A DNA stretch of 64,000 nt from Bacillota bacterium (GCA_023426125.1 JAFABI010000090.1:1-64000); one strand, 5' to 3'. Shown: positions 20,797 to 30,119, counted from the first letter of the stretch. Program-made: numbers and translations. The notes: generated from the sequence alone by a model not told the origin.

Positions 20797-22842
20797 ATGG
20801 AAACAGTTTTATCCGGAGAAAAAGAAATCGTAATCGCAATTGCAGGCAATCCGAATTGTGGAAAAACCGTTATTTTCAACACTTTAACAGGGGCAAGGCA
20901 GCATGTAGGGAACTGGCCGGGAGTTACCGTTGAAAAAAAAGAAGGCCGCTTTGTACATGGCGGAAGGCGCATTAAGGTAGTGGATCTTCCCGGTACATAC
21001 AGCCTTGGCGCATATTCGGAGGATGAAGCGGTAGCAAGGGATTATATCTTATTTGAGAAGCCGGACGTGGTGGTCAATGTTGTCGATTCAACCAATATGG
21101 AACGGAACATGTACCTGACCTGCCAATTGCTGGAGATGGGCGTAAAAGTCGTCATGGCACTTAACATGTATGACGAGGCCAAAGCCAGGAAATTGGAGAT
21201 CGATATGAAAAAGCTGTCGTTCCTTCTCGGAGTCCCGGTGATTCCCACGGTAGCTACAAAGAACCAGGGGATGACGGAGCTTATCCAGGCGGTGCTGGAA
21301 TCCTCCGGTGTGCCGGGAGCACAGACGCCGGGGATTAACTATGGAAACGACGTGGAAGAGGTGGTTAAACGGCTGCAGGACGGAATAAAAAAGGATTCCG
21401 GACTATCGGCCTATAATGCCAGATTGCTGGCGGTGAAATTTCTCGAAAGGGATTCAACCATTGAAGAATTATTAAGAAAAAGTATGGAGTATGCAGCCCT
21501 GAAGGAATACCGCGACCATTGGGCGAAAAAGCTGGAAGCCATGTGGGGGGATGACATCGAAGTATTTTTTGCAGAAAAAAGATATGGTTTTATCAGTGGT
21601 ATCGTCAGGGAAACATTGAAAAAATACATGTCCGCGGAAGAAAAGCAATCCATTTCGGACAAAATCGACAGGGTGGTCACGAACCGTTATCTTGGAATCC
21701 CCATTTTTCTGCTGGCCATGTGGGGCGTTTTTCAGTTTACCTTCACACTGGGGACTCCTCTGGCTGGCTTGATCGAGGCTTTCTTCGGATGGCTGGGCTC
21801 GCTGATCAATGGCGGACTTGCTGCTGCAGGAGCGCCTGTGCTGCTGAACTCCCTGATTGTCGATGGAATCATCGGCGGAGCCGGATCGGTAATCGTATTT
21901 ATGCCCAATATCTTCCTGCTGTTCTTCGCAATCTCGCTTCTCGAGGACAGCGGCTACATGGCCAGGGCGGCATACATTACGGACCGTTTCATGCATACCC
22001 TCGGACTTCACGGCAAATCCTTCATTCCAATGATCGTCGGCTTCGGATGCAATGTGCCTGCAATCCTTGCCACCCGCACGCTGGATAACAAAAGGGACCG
22101 CCTGGTGACGATCCTTATAAATCCGCTTATGTCGTGTTCTGCCAGGCTACCGGTCTATATACTTTTTACAGGAGCTTTCTTTTCGGCCCAACAGGGCTTG
22201 ATTATCTTCTCATTATATCTTCTGGGAATTGTACTGGCTATTTTGATGGGAGTATTATTTAAAAAATTCATTTTTAAAGGCGAAACTTCCCATTTTGTTA
22301 TGGAACTGCCGCCTTACCGGGTGCCGACGCTGAGAAGTACGTTCATCCATATGTGGGACCGAGGCAGCGCTTTTATAAAAAAGGCGGGAACCATTATCGT
22401 TGCAGTGGTGGTATTGGTATGGGTATTATCCAGCCTTCCGGCAGGTGTGGAGTATGCCAGCCCCACAAGCTTTCTGGGAAGGATCGGAGGCTTTATCGCG
22501 CCCGTATTCCGGCCTGCAGGTTTTGGGACCTGGGAGGCGTCGGTGGCTCTATTGTTTGGCATCGTTGCAAAGGAAGTCGTCGTCGGAACCCTGGGAACCG
22601 TTTACGGTGCAGGTGAAGAGGGCTTGGCAGCGATACTGGCTGCGACATGGACCCCGCTCTCCGCTTTTTCCTTTATGGTTATGACATTGTTATATATACC
22701 TTGCGTAGCAACCATCGGCGCCATCAGGCGCGAAACAAATTCCTGGGGCTGGACCGGCTTTACCATCGGCTATAGCCTGGTACTGGGGTGGATCATGGCG
22801 GTAATTGTTTATCAGATAGGCTCGCTGCTGGGATTTGCATGA
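20797..22842 (+). CDS. feoB: Ferrous iron transporter B
   Basis: This 681-residue inner-membrane Fe2+ transporter has an N-terminal GTPase domain. G1 is IAGNPNCGKTVIFNTLTG, followed by GNWPGVTVEKKEG, G3 VDLPGTYSLGAYSEDE, the region VVNVVDSTNMERN and G4-like ALNMYDEAK. A helical insertion domain follows (about residues 170-270). The membrane part contains two Gate motifs, with IPMIVGFGCNVPAILATRTL and CSARLPVYILF in the first and FGIVAKEVVVGTLG in the second. GTP hydrolysis drives or gates ferrous uptake, which suits an anaerobe. The GTG-rich RBS GGGTGAGGG precedes the ATG. Confidence 0.96.
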   Translation: METVLSGEKEIVIAIAGNPNCGKTVIFNTLTGARQHVGNWPGVTVEKKEGRFVHGGRRIKVVDLPGTYSLGAYSEDEAVARDYILFEKPDVVVNVVDSTNMERNMYLTCQLLEMGVKVVMALNMYDEAKARKLEIDMKKLSFLLGVPVIPTVATKNQGMTELIQAVLESSGVPGAQTPGINYGNDVEEVVKRLQDGIKKDSGLSAYNARLLAVKFLERDSTIEELLRKSMEYAALKEYRDHWAKKLEAMWGDDIEVFFAEKRYGFISGIVRETLKKYMSAEEKQSISDKIDRVVTNRYLGIPIFLLAMWGVFQFTFTLGTPLAGLIEAFFGWLGSLINGGLAAAGAPVLLNSLIVDGIIGGAGSVIVFMPNIFLLFFAISLLEDSGYMARAAYITDRFMHTLGLHGKSFIPMIVGFGCNVPAILATRTLDNKRDRLVTILINPLMSCSARLPVYILFTGAFFSAQQGLIIFSLYLLGIVLAILMGVLFKKFIFKGETSHFVMELPPYRVPTLRSTFIHMWDRGSAFIKKAGTIIVAVVVLVWVLSSLPAGVEYASPTSFLGRIGGFIAPVFRPAGFGTWEASVALLFGIVAKEVVVGTLGTVYGAGEEGLAAILAATWTPLSAFSFMVMTLLYIPCVATIGAIRRETNSWGWTGFTIGYSLVLGWIMAVIVYQIGSLLGFA

Positions 22843-22890
22843 TTTGGATGAAACGCGGGCGTGCCATTGTGTGGAAAGGGGGTGTGGTTT

Positions 22891-23028
22891 GTGTTCTGGA
22901 CAATAGCAATATTAAGCATTATAGGTCTGGCAGCCGCATGGTATATATTCTTTACTATCAGAAAGTCGTTAAAAAGGAATGACTGCGGCTCCTGTTGCGG
23001 CTGCGATAAAAAGTGTGACTCTCATTAG
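22891..23028 (+). CDS. FeoB-associated Cys-rich membrane protein
   Basis: This 45-residue protein has one membrane helix (FWTIAILSIIGLAAAWYIFFTI), a basic stop-transfer region (RKSLKRN) and a cysteine-rich tail (DCGSCCGCDKKCDSH) with five Cys. The pattern matches the FeoB-associated Cys-rich membrane protein family, which commonly follows feoB in Firmicutes and is thought to assist iron transfer. A GTG start at 22891 is set by AAAGGGGG 8 bp upstream. It is short and easily missed. Spacing of 48 bp from feoB indicates the same operon. Confidence 0.88.
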   Translation: MFWTIAILSIIGLAAAWYIFFTIRKSLKRNDCGSCCGCDKKCDSH

Positions 23029-23067
23029 ATGTATGCCGTATCCCTCCGGACAACCTGTCCGTAATCG

Positions 23068-24078
23068 TCAGCGATGCGGTAAAGGTCCGGTGGAATCGCG
23101 CCTTATCAGGTTGGTGGATATTTTTATATCCACCTTATGATTTTCCGGCTGGTTATAGTTGGTCATAAACAGCTGCGCAGCCAGAACGCCGGCCTGCTGC
23201 TTGGCCACCCGCATGGTGGAAAGGGAAGGCTCCGTATGGAGTCCCCAGCCGATATCGTCAAATCCTATAATGCTAACGTCTTCGGGAATATTCAGGTTTT
23301 TTTCCTTTAAAGCCTTCATTGCGCCGATGGCCAGCTTGTCGGTGGCGCAGAAAACGGCTGTAAATTCATTTTTCTGATAAATTTTGGCTGCATTGTACCC
23401 GTCTTCAATACTTACTCCCGGGCATTCGATCAATTGGGGTTTTGCATGCTGGAGATGCTCCTTCAGGCAATCGCAATATCCTCTGTAACGCTCAAGGATG
23501 CTGTTTTGAAGCAAAGGCCCGGAGATGAAAACGATATTTTCATGTCCCAGGTCGATCAAATGCCTGGCAGCCTGTACCGCTCCCCCATAATTGTCCGTAT
23601 TTACGGAACTGAAATCGGGGTCGATGTTATCCACCAGTACGGTGGTGATGCCTGTTCTTTTGAGCCTGTCAAAAAAGCCGGGGTCATAATCCGCGCCTAC
23701 GATGATATTGCCGTCTGTTTTTTTCTCCAGAAAGATCTCATTAAACTGATTGTCGTTGATCTTATTCTCGTGCAGCACATGATAAAGGAGGTTGCACTTG
23801 CAGCTTTGCAATTCTTTGGAGATGCCTTCGACAATAAAGGAATAAAAAGGGTCGTTTTCAATGGACATGTTGATTCTTATCAGCAGATTGATATTCAGTA
23901 TGTCCTTTCTTCCTTCATAGTCTATTTTGTATTTCAGAGGCGTATCCTTTTCGTTGACTGCCTGTATGATCTTTTTTCTTAGATTTTCGCTGACGCCCGG
24001 ACGGTTGTTGATTGCTTTTGAAACCGTAGAGACCGTCACTCCCAATTCTTTTGCAATGTCCTTCAATTTGATATTCAT
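23068..24078 (-). CDS. LacI family transcriptional regulator
   Basis: This 336-residue repressor has the N-terminal LacI helix-turn-helix (LKDIAKELGVTVSTVSKAINNRPGVS) and a hinge. A periplasmic-binding-protein-like effector domain follows (HENIVFISGP, YQKNEFTAVFCATDKLAIGAMKALKE, VSIIGFDDIGWGLHTEPSLSTMR). It starts at ATG 24078 with AAGGTGG upstream. It is divergent from the sugar-utilisation cluster starting at 24663 and very probably controls it. The AT-rich gap contains three GAGAAAATATT sites, one just downstream of the cluster's -10 box. The effector is presumably a sugar or sugar acid taken up by the linked ABC importer. Confidence 0.9.
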   Translation of the reverse strand: MNIKLKDIAKELGVTVSTVSKAINNRPGVSENLRKKIIQAVNEKDTPLKYKIDYEGRKDILNINLLIRINMSIENDPFYSFIVEGISKELQSCKCNLLYHVLHENKINDNQFNEIFLEKKTDGNIIVGADYDPGFFDRLKRTGITTVLVDNIDPDFSSVNTDNYGGAVQAARHLIDLGHENIVFISGPLLQNSILERYRGYCDCLKEHLQHAKPQLIECPGVSIEDGYNAAKIYQKNEFTAVFCATDKLAIGAMKALKEKNLNIPEDVSIIGFDDIGWGLHTEPSLSTMRVAKQQAGVLAAQLFMTNYNQPENHKVDIKISTNLIRRDSTGPLPHR

Positions 24079-24213
24079 GCCAAACCACCTTATGAGCTTT
24101 ATTAATTTATTGTTTGATCTTTATTATTTTATCATTTATTTATCTTAAATTGTAAAATAATTTTCTATCAACCTGCAATTCCAGCTGCTGAATATAAAAT
24201 AGTTTCTACAAAA

Positions 24214-24466
24214 GAGAAAATATTAATGCGGTTGATAGAATAATAAGAGAAAATATTTTCTTAAATTATCTCTTCGGACTCTAGTATTATCATAAATAAA
24301 TAAAAGCTGCATGTCAAATCGATGAAAATACGAAACATTGAGAAAAATGCAGATAAATGGACTTATATTGACGAAACCACGAGATTTGGGCTTTAGATGA
24401 GACAAAGCTGCAGTTGTAACAGCGAAATAATACAGGTATAATTTTATCGTAGATCGAGAAAATATT
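24214..24466. promoter_or_regulatory. Three candidate LacI operators and cluster promoter
   Basis: GAGAAAATATT occurs at 24214-24224, 24247-24257 and 24456-24466. The middle copy is part of a perfect palindrome AGAAAATATTTTCT (24248-24261). A promoter TTGTAA (24414-24419)-N17-TATAAT (24437-24442) precedes the third copy, which would lie at about +8 to +18. The 584-bp gap (24079-24662) contains no gene. Confidence 0.5.
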
Positions 24467-24662
24467 TTATTTAAAACGAGATAAAGATTGCATAATAAAG
24501 AAAATTTTATTAGGAAACTTTTCTACAACCGAAAAATTTCCTTATGGACTAGGTCGTTATAAGAAAATTCTAATTGATTACACTAAGGTAGGACGGTATA
24601 AAAACAAAACAGTGATCACCCGGTTTCAAAATAATGGTCTTAACGGCCTGGGAGGATATCGC

Positions 24663-25784
24663 ATGAAGATTAATACGATTGAAATGACAACTGTTTCGGT
24701 ACCCATCATACCGGTTTCGCGAGGCGGCATCGCCCCTTATTTGGGAAGCCAGGACAAGGTAGGTACGACCAGGGCAACCAGCATTCTATTCAAGGTGACG
24801 ACAGATGAAGGTATTACCGGCTGGGGAGAAATGAATCATGTGCTTTCACCGCGAATCACGAGGGTTATCCTGGAAGACTATATAAAACCGAAACTGGTCG
24901 GTAAAAACCCCTTTAACCTGAAGTTGATGATGAAGGACTTTGGCTCCGTATATAACCCGCAATTTAATACGAAATATCTGCTTACGGGAATAGAAACGGC
25001 CTGCTGGGATATCATGGGCAAGGCTGTGAACAAGCCCGTTTATGAACTGCTTGGCGGGAAACTCAGAGACCGGGTTGAAATTGCTTATGCCTTCGGGCTG
25101 TCGGGCATAGAGGAAACAAAAGAAAAGGTGCTCCGTATCAGGGAAGAGGGCTTTAAAACTATAAAAACCAAGGGCGGAAAGGATGCCGCCTTCGACGTCA
25201 AAAGGACTGAAGCATTAAGGGAGGCAGGCGGGTCCAATCTTGAGATAAGGGTAGATATGAATCAGGGGTATGATACGCCAAAGGCATTAAGATATTTGAG
25301 AGGTGTCGAAGCCTGCGACCTCCAGTATGTCGAGCAGCCTATCAAAGTAAACCAGTTGGACGATTTGAAGCTTTTAAGGGAGAGGACGCGGACTCCTATC
25401 GGCATAAACGAGGATTGCTATATACCCAATAATCTTTTCGAGGCTATAAAAAAAGGATGTATAGATATCGCGGTAATCGATTTTGAGCCTTTGGGAGGAA
25501 TCACCGAGTTGATACGTCTGGCGGATATCGCCGAAGAAGCCGGGTTGCCGCTGGCTCATCACTGCGGCTGGGATATGGGTGTCAAGCTGGCAGCCATCCT
25601 CCAGGCAACCTGCGCCATGCCTGCGTTCACTTATCCCATGGACAGCACCTATCAGGCTCATGAGGACGATGTTCTTGCCGAAAGACTGAAAATCGCCGAC
25701 GGAGCCTATCTGGTTCCTGAAGGGCCAGGGCTGGGCGTCCAGGTGGATGAGGATAAATTGAGATACCTGGCTGTGGAGGAATAA
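24663..25784 (+). CDS. Mandelate racemase/muconate lactonizing enzyme family protein
   Basis: This 373-residue enolase-superfamily enzyme abstracts a proton alpha to a carboxylate, giving dehydration or epimerisation of a sugar acid. The N-terminal capping domain includes GITGWGEMNH. The barrel has the KxK-type base motif TIKTKGGKDAAF (~170), metal ligands Asp in RVDMNQGY (~199), Glu in YVEQPI (~225) and Glu in GINEDCY (~250), and a His region LAHHCGWDMGVKL (~302). GGGAGGA sets the ATG at 24663. It is the first gene of the LacI-linked cluster. Substrate specificity cannot be read, and an aldonate dehydratase is the likeliest role. Confidence 0.85.
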   Translation: MKINTIEMTTVSVPIIPVSRGGIAPYLGSQDKVGTTRATSILFKVTTDEGITGWGEMNHVLSPRITRVILEDYIKPKLVGKNPFNLKLMMKDFGSVYNPQFNTKYLLTGIETACWDIMGKAVNKPVYELLGGKLRDRVEIAYAFGLSGIEETKEKVLRIREEGFKTIKTKGGKDAAFDVKRTEALREAGGSNLEIRVDMNQGYDTPKALRYLRGVEACDLQYVEQPIKVNQLDDLKLLRERTRTPIGINEDCYIPNNLFEAIKKGCIDIAVIDFEPLGGITELIRLADIAEEAGLPLAHHCGWDMGVKLAAILQATCAMPAFTYPMDSTYQAHEDDVLAERLKIADGAYLVPEGPGLGVQVDEDKLRYLAVEE

Positions 25785-25845
25785 ACTTTAAATAATCAAC
25801 AGGAACAGCCAAATTAATTTTTTTATTAAACGGGGGTATGCTTGT

Positions 25846-26829
25846 ATGAAGATTGCGCTTATAGGCGCCGGAGGAATGGCGGCTTCTCATTTTGAGGCCT
25901 ATAAAAGAATCCCGGAAGCTGAAGTGATCGCCGTTGTTGACTCTTGTCCCCAACGTGCGTCGGAAATCGCCGGATATTATCATGCAGAGGTTTATACGGA
26001 TATTGACCATATGCTGGCGGCATGCAAGCCTGATATTGCCGACATATGCGTTCCTTCTTTCCTGCATTATGAATATTCCGTCAAATGTATGAAAAAGGGA
26101 ATACACACCTTTTGTGAAAAACCAATGGCACATACGCTGGAAGACGCAGAGAAAATGATGACGGTCGCAAAGGAATGCGGTGTCAGATTAATGATCGGGC
26201 AGGTGCTTCGTTTCTGGCCCGAATATGAATATCTTAAAAAGTTCCATGACGAAATGCCTTTCGGCAAAGTCAAATATTTTTCTATGAGCCGTTACTATGG
26301 CGCCCATCCTACGGGAAGCTGGTATATGGATCCCGAAAAATGCAGGATGAATTGCTTTGAAATGCATATACACGATTCGGATTTTGTTAATTACCTGTTG
26401 GGCTTGCCGGATTATGTGAGCAGTGTGGGACACGAACTGCCCGGTATTCATATGAGCTATATACAGACCCGCTACTGCTACGAAGGGAAGGATATTGTTG
26501 TTGTGGCCGAAGGCGGCTGGAATGATTCAAACTATCCTTTCAATTACAGCTTCCGGGCCGTAGCCGAGCATGGCGTCCTGGCATTGGAAAATGACAGGCT
26601 CATGCTGTATCCCGGCCAAGGGCCTGAAAGGCTGATAACGCCGGAACAGCAACCTGGTATCCCATCCAATATCCTGGGGGTATTTAAAGAATTATCCGAA
26701 TTCATACGCTGCATCAAAGAGGATAAGCCTTCAGATGTTCTAACACTGGAGAGCACCTATAATACAATCAAGCTGGTAAGCTGCGAGCTGCAGTCCGTCA
26801 AGTCCGGTACGCCGGTTGCGGTGGCTTGA
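25846..26829 (+). CDS. Gfo/Idh/MocA family oxidoreductase
   Basis: This 327-residue NAD(P)-dependent sugar or polyol dehydrogenase shows the Rossmann motif ALIGAGGMAASHFEAYKR, the ribose-binding VVDSC and the signature TFCEKPMAHTLEDAEKMM. The catalytic-domain motif is MNCFEMHIHDSDFVNYLLG, which retains the conserved Asp/His pair. It follows the enolase-family enzyme by 61 bp and precedes the ABC solute-binding protein. A second, divergent Gfo/Idh enzyme lies at 30126, so the pathway may include two oxidation/reduction steps on related intermediates, as in 3-keto-glycoside type chemistry (inference). Confidence 0.88.
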   Translation: MKIALIGAGGMAASHFEAYKRIPEAEVIAVVDSCPQRASEIAGYYHAEVYTDIDHMLAACKPDIADICVPSFLHYEYSVKCMKKGIHTFCEKPMAHTLEDAEKMMTVAKECGVRLMIGQVLRFWPEYEYLKKFHDEMPFGKVKYFSMSRYYGAHPTGSWYMDPEKCRMNCFEMHIHDSDFVNYLLGLPDYVSSVGHELPGIHMSYIQTRYCYEGKDIVVVAEGGWNDSNYPFNYSFRAVAEHGVLALENDRLMLYPGQGPERLITPEQQPGIPSNILGVFKELSEFIRCIKEDKPSDVLTLESTYNTIKLVSCELQSVKSGTPVAVA

Positions 26830-26890
26830 TCAAATGAGGTGAATATGCCGGAACGGCAATTCCAATAATAATAATGATGGAGGTAGCAAA

Positions 26891-28189
26891 ATGAAGCTGA
26901 AAAAAGTCTTATCCCTGGTTCTTGCTGCTATCATGATAGCAGCCGTATTCTCAGCCTGTGGGCAAGGAAACGCATCAAACGGCGGAACCACTGCCGCGCC
27001 TGGAACGGAAAGCACCGGCGCTGGAGGAAGTTCCCAGAATCCGGTGGAACTCACCATCTGGACAGGAAGCTGGAATGAAAGCGTATTGACGCCGCTTATC
27101 CAGAAATTTGAAGGAGAAAACCCCGGTATAAAGGTCAAGGCTGAATATCTGGCCTGGGACGGTATGGAGGATAAACTGACGATTGCGCTCCAACAGGATA
27201 ATGGCCCGGACATTGTCGACATGGCAATTGCATGGACCAGTTCCTTTGTCGGAATGAACAAGCTGGCCAAGCTGGATGAGTATATCCAGAAAAACAATAT
27301 GGATATGAGTGATTTCTATGAAGGCGCATTAAAAACCGCAACGTATAATAACAGCTACTATGCGCTGCCATACAGGACGGAGACCATAGGTTTGTTTTAC
27401 AATAAGAAGCTTTTCCAGGAAGCAGGGCTGGATCCGGAAAAAGCGCCCTCAACCTGGCAGGAGTTGGCTGAAAATGCCAAAGCACTTACCAAGGGCGATG
27501 TAGCGGGCTTTGGAATGTGCGGCAAGGAGGCCGGCAATGTTACAACCCAGATTTACAGTATTATCATGGCCAATGGCGGTAAAATCCTGTCGGACGATTT
27601 GTCAAAAGCCGCTTTTGATTCTCCCGAGGCAGTTGAAGCCTTCAAATTCTGGACGGAGTTATATACAAAGGATAAGGTAGTGCCTTCAAGCGTCCTTGAA
27701 AACGACAATACCACCAACAGAAACCTATTTGCACAGGAGAAGATTGCGATGTACATGTCCGGGAACTATGACATCGGTCCCATCCTTGAAGCAAACCCCA
27801 ATATCAACATGGGCTTTGCCATCGTGCCGAAGATAAAGACCAATGCAACCCAGTTGGGAGGCTGGAATATCGGTATGACGGCGACATGCAAGGATAAGGA
27901 AGCAGGCTTCAAGCTATGTCAATTCCTTTCCTCCACTGAAAATTCTCCCGTATTCAGCAATACTTTTTCCGCAAGGAAATCCGCTACCAGCGATCCCAAG
28001 TATTCCGACCCCAACCTGAAGGCCTTTATGGACGCCAACAATTATGGGCAGCCCTTACCGGGAAGCCCCAAGATGAGCCAGGTAACGAATATCCTGTACA
28101 ATACTGCGCAAGCGGTGCTTATCGGCGATAAAACAGCCGAGCAGGCAATAAAGGATGCTGCCGAAGAAGTAAACGGCATTCTCCAATAA
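26891..28189 (+). CDS. Sugar ABC transporter substrate-binding lipoprotein
   Basis: This 432-residue extracellular binding protein has a lipoprotein signal (SLVLAAIMIAAVFSAC, lipidated Cys23) and a low-complexity Gly/Thr/Ser linker. A family-1 solute-binding fold follows (VELTIWTGSWNESV, LIQKFEGENPGIKVKAEYLAW, ALQQDNGPDIVDMAIAW, YYALPYRTETIGLFYNKKLF). It delivers an oligosaccharide or glycoside to the permeases at 28391 and 29271. A GGAGGT precedes the ATG. A 170-bp MITE-like insertion separates it from the permeases, which may help keep binding protein levels above those of the membrane subunits. Confidence 0.93.
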   Translation: MKLKKVLSLVLAAIMIAAVFSACGQGNASNGGTTAAPGTESTGAGGSSQNPVELTIWTGSWNESVLTPLIQKFEGENPGIKVKAEYLAWDGMEDKLTIALQQDNGPDIVDMAIAWTSSFVGMNKLAKLDEYIQKNNMDMSDFYEGALKTATYNNSYYALPYRTETIGLFYNKKLFQEAGLDPEKAPSTWQELAENAKALTKGDVAGFGMCGKEAGNVTTQIYSIIMANGGKILSDDLSKAAFDSPEAVEAFKFWTELYTKDKVVPSSVLENDNTTNRNLFAQEKIAMYMSGNYDIGPILEANPNINMGFAIVPKIKTNATQLGGWNIGMTATCKDKEAGFKLCQFLSSTENSPVFSNTFSARKSATSDPKYSDPNLKAFMDANNYGQPLPGSPKMSQVTNILYNTAQAVLIGDKTAEQAIKDAAEEVNGILQ

Positions 28190-28201
28190 AAATAAACGGA
28201 A

Positions 28202-28371
28202 GGGGTTGTCTCAAAATACACGGATGTGCAGTGCGTGCCCCTGTACGATCGCCATGCTCCACTTTTTTCAAACTTATCAGGTAACGAATATAGGTGGAGA
28301 TGTACTTAAGGCATCGAGCAGACAAATTTATAGGACCCGCCCATTGGGCAATCCGTTTTTGAGACGGCCCC
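28202..28371. mobile_element. MITE-like insertion within the sugar transporter operon
   Basis: GGGGTTGTCTCAAAA (28202-28216) and TTTTGAGACGGCCCC (28357-28371) are 15-bp terminal inverted repeats with two mismatches, bounding a 170-bp element without coding capacity. GGGGCTGTCTCAAAA-like ends are common for transposase-mobilised elements. No target duplication is evident. Inside lies a segment (about 28222-28318) homologous to 32162-32258. Confidence 0.65.
28222..28318. repeat. Dispersed ~95-bp repeat, copy 1
   Basis: The stretch containing TCAAACTTATC, GGTAACGAATATA and GTGGAG is shared with 32162-32258 at roughly 80 percent identity by eye. CTCCAC and GTGGAG form its inner inverted ends. 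One copy precedes the permease genes and the other precedes the PLP-enzyme gene of the same operon. Confidence 0.6.
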
Positions 28372-28390
28372 TTATTAAGGATGAAAGCAG

Positions 28391-29287
28391 ATGAATGGAA
28401 GGAAAAGATGGAAACTTAACAGCGGAATCTTGTACATTGCGCCTGCAATGCTGATCGTAGGCTGCCTGATGATTTTCCCGCTGATTTACACCTTTTTTTT
28501 GAGTATCAACAACTATGACGCTTTTAACGGGAGCTTCAAGTTTGCGGGGCTTGACCTGTTCAAGAAGCTTTTTGCCGACCGCAATTTTTCTCTTGCCGTG
28601 CGCAATACGCTGGTCTGGACCGTCTGCAGCGTATTCCTGCAGTTTAGCGGCGGGTTTCTGCTGGCAGTATGCATCAACCAGGCATTTATCAAATACAAGG
28701 CGGTCAAGAGGATTCTGCTGATGGTCCCGTGGGTCATGCCCGGCGTTATCATCGCCCTGGTATGGACGTGGATGTATCACTCCGATTTCGGCATCATTAA
28801 TGCCATACTTAAGGGATTGGGACTTATAAGTGAGAATATCAACTGGACCTCCGGCAAAAATACGGCTTTGCTTTCCGCCATCATCGTCAATGCGTGGAAG
28901 ACCATACCGTTTGTCATGCTGATGATTGAGGCGGCGCTGCAAAGCGTGCCGGTCGAGCTGAAGGAAGCTGCAAAGGCGGATGGCGTCACCGGAATAAAAG
29001 CGTTTGCAATCGTGGACCTTCCCCATATTGCGCCTACGCTCAGCACTGTGTTTCTGCTCCTCAACATCTGGACCTTGAATTCCTTTACCTTTATTTTTGT
29101 GATGACAAACGGAGGACCAGCGCACCGTTCGGAAATTCTCTCCATGTTCATTTACCAGAATGCCTTTAAGAACATGAACTTTTCCTACAGTTCGGCTGCT
29201 GCCGTGGTGCTATTTCTGGTAACGGCGATCTTCGCCTTTACCTATAACAAATACGTCATAGGAGGGAAAAATGAACAGAATGCCTAG
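28391..29287 (+). CDS. Sugar ABC transporter permease (MalF type)
   Basis: This 298-residue inner-membrane permease has six hydrophobic segments, from ILYIAPAMLIVGCLMIFPLIY to AAVVLFLVTAIFAFTY. The cytoplasmic EAA loop that contacts the ATPase is LKEAAKADGVTGIKAFAIVDLPHIAP. It forms a heterodimer with the product of 29271, whose start overlaps its end by 17 bp. No ATP-binding subunit is encoded in this cluster, so a shared MsmX/UgpC-type ATPase elsewhere in the genome is needed. Start at ATG 28391, directly after the MITE. Confidence 0.93.
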   Translation: MNGRKRWKLNSGILYIAPAMLIVGCLMIFPLIYTFFLSINNYDAFNGSFKFAGLDLFKKLFADRNFSLAVRNTLVWTVCSVFLQFSGGFLLAVCINQAFIKYKAVKRILLMVPWVMPGVIIALVWTWMYHSDFGIINAILKGLGLISENINWTSGKNTALLSAIIVNAWKTIPFVMLMIEAALQSVPVELKEAAKADGVTGIKAFAIVDLPHIAPTLSTVFLLLNIWTLNSFTFIFVMTNGGPAHRSEILSMFIYQNAFKNMNFSYSSAAAVVLFLVTAIFAFTYNKYVIGGKNEQNA

Positions 29288-30119
29288 AAAACCGGTTGAT
29301 TTCATCGTCAGGCTGCTTAGCAATCTTTTTATGCTGGTATGCATTGTTTTTGCACTGTTCCCTGCCCTATGGATGTTTTTTTCCTCCATAAAGCCGCAGA
29401 ATGAGTTGTTTACCATCCCTCCGAGGCTTTTTACCTCGAATCCGACCTTTGACAATTATTACCGGGTGATTTTTGAAACCAGCATTCCCCACTCGCTGCT
29501 GAACAGTACCTTCGTATCGGCAATGGTAATTGCTCTGACGTCGGTGGTGGCGCTGCTGGCAGCTTACGGATTCGCACGGTATTCCTTTCGCGGTTCCAAG
29601 TTTTTGTCCACTTCCCTGCTGTTCGGACAGATGCTGCCCGCAATTTCCATTGTAATACCGCTTTACATGATTTACAGCCGTATCGGATTCATAAACACCT
29701 ACAGGGTGAATATCCTTACCAATCTGGCGGTAAACCTGCCCATGGCCGTAATTACGCTGACTGCCTTTATCCGGGCCGTTCCGAGGGAAATGGACGAAGC
29801 TGCCAAGATTGACGGCTCGACGGATATCGGAGCCTTGTTCAGAATCATTGTGCCCATGGCTACCCCTGGCTTGACGACCATTGCCATCTTTGCCTTTTTA
29901 AACACCTGGGAGGAATTCCTGTTTGCCTATAATTTTACCACCTCGGCTGCCTATAAAACCCTGGCCATTGCCATTAACGAATTCAAAGGCCAGTTTATCA
30001 TCGATTGGAGCGGGATGATGAGCGCGGCCATGGTGACCTCCGTTCCCGTGCTTATTGTATTTCTCTTATGCAATAAATATTTTATCAAAGGCCTTACATC
30101 AGGGGCTGTGAAAGGATGA
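29271..30119 (+). CDS. Sugar ABC transporter permease (MalG type)
   Basis: This 282-residue permease has about six transmembrane segments and the EAA motif MDEAAKIDGSTDIGALFRIIVPMATPG. The N-terminal RLLSNLFMLVCIVFALFPALWMFFSSIKP is typical of MalG/UgpE-like subunits. It overlaps the upstream permease gene by 17 bp with GGAGGG as its ribosome binding site, so the two are co-translated. It is 6 bp from the next oxidoreductase gene. The transported substrate is probably a beta-mannoside or an amino-sugar-containing glycoside, judged from the linked hydrolases (inference). Confidence 0.93.
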   Translation: MNRMPRKPVDFIVRLLSNLFMLVCIVFALFPALWMFFSSIKPQNELFTIPPRLFTSNPTFDNYYRVIFETSIPHSLLNSTFVSAMVIALTSVVALLAAYGFARYSFRGSKFLSTSLLFGQMLPAISIVIPLYMIYSRIGFINTYRVNILTNLAVNLPMAVITLTAFIRAVPREMDEAAKIDGSTDIGALFRIIVPMATPGLTTIAIFAFLNTWEEFLFAYNFTTSAAYKTLAIAINEFKGQFIIDWSGMMSAAMVTSVPVLIVFLLCNKYFIKGLTSGAVKG

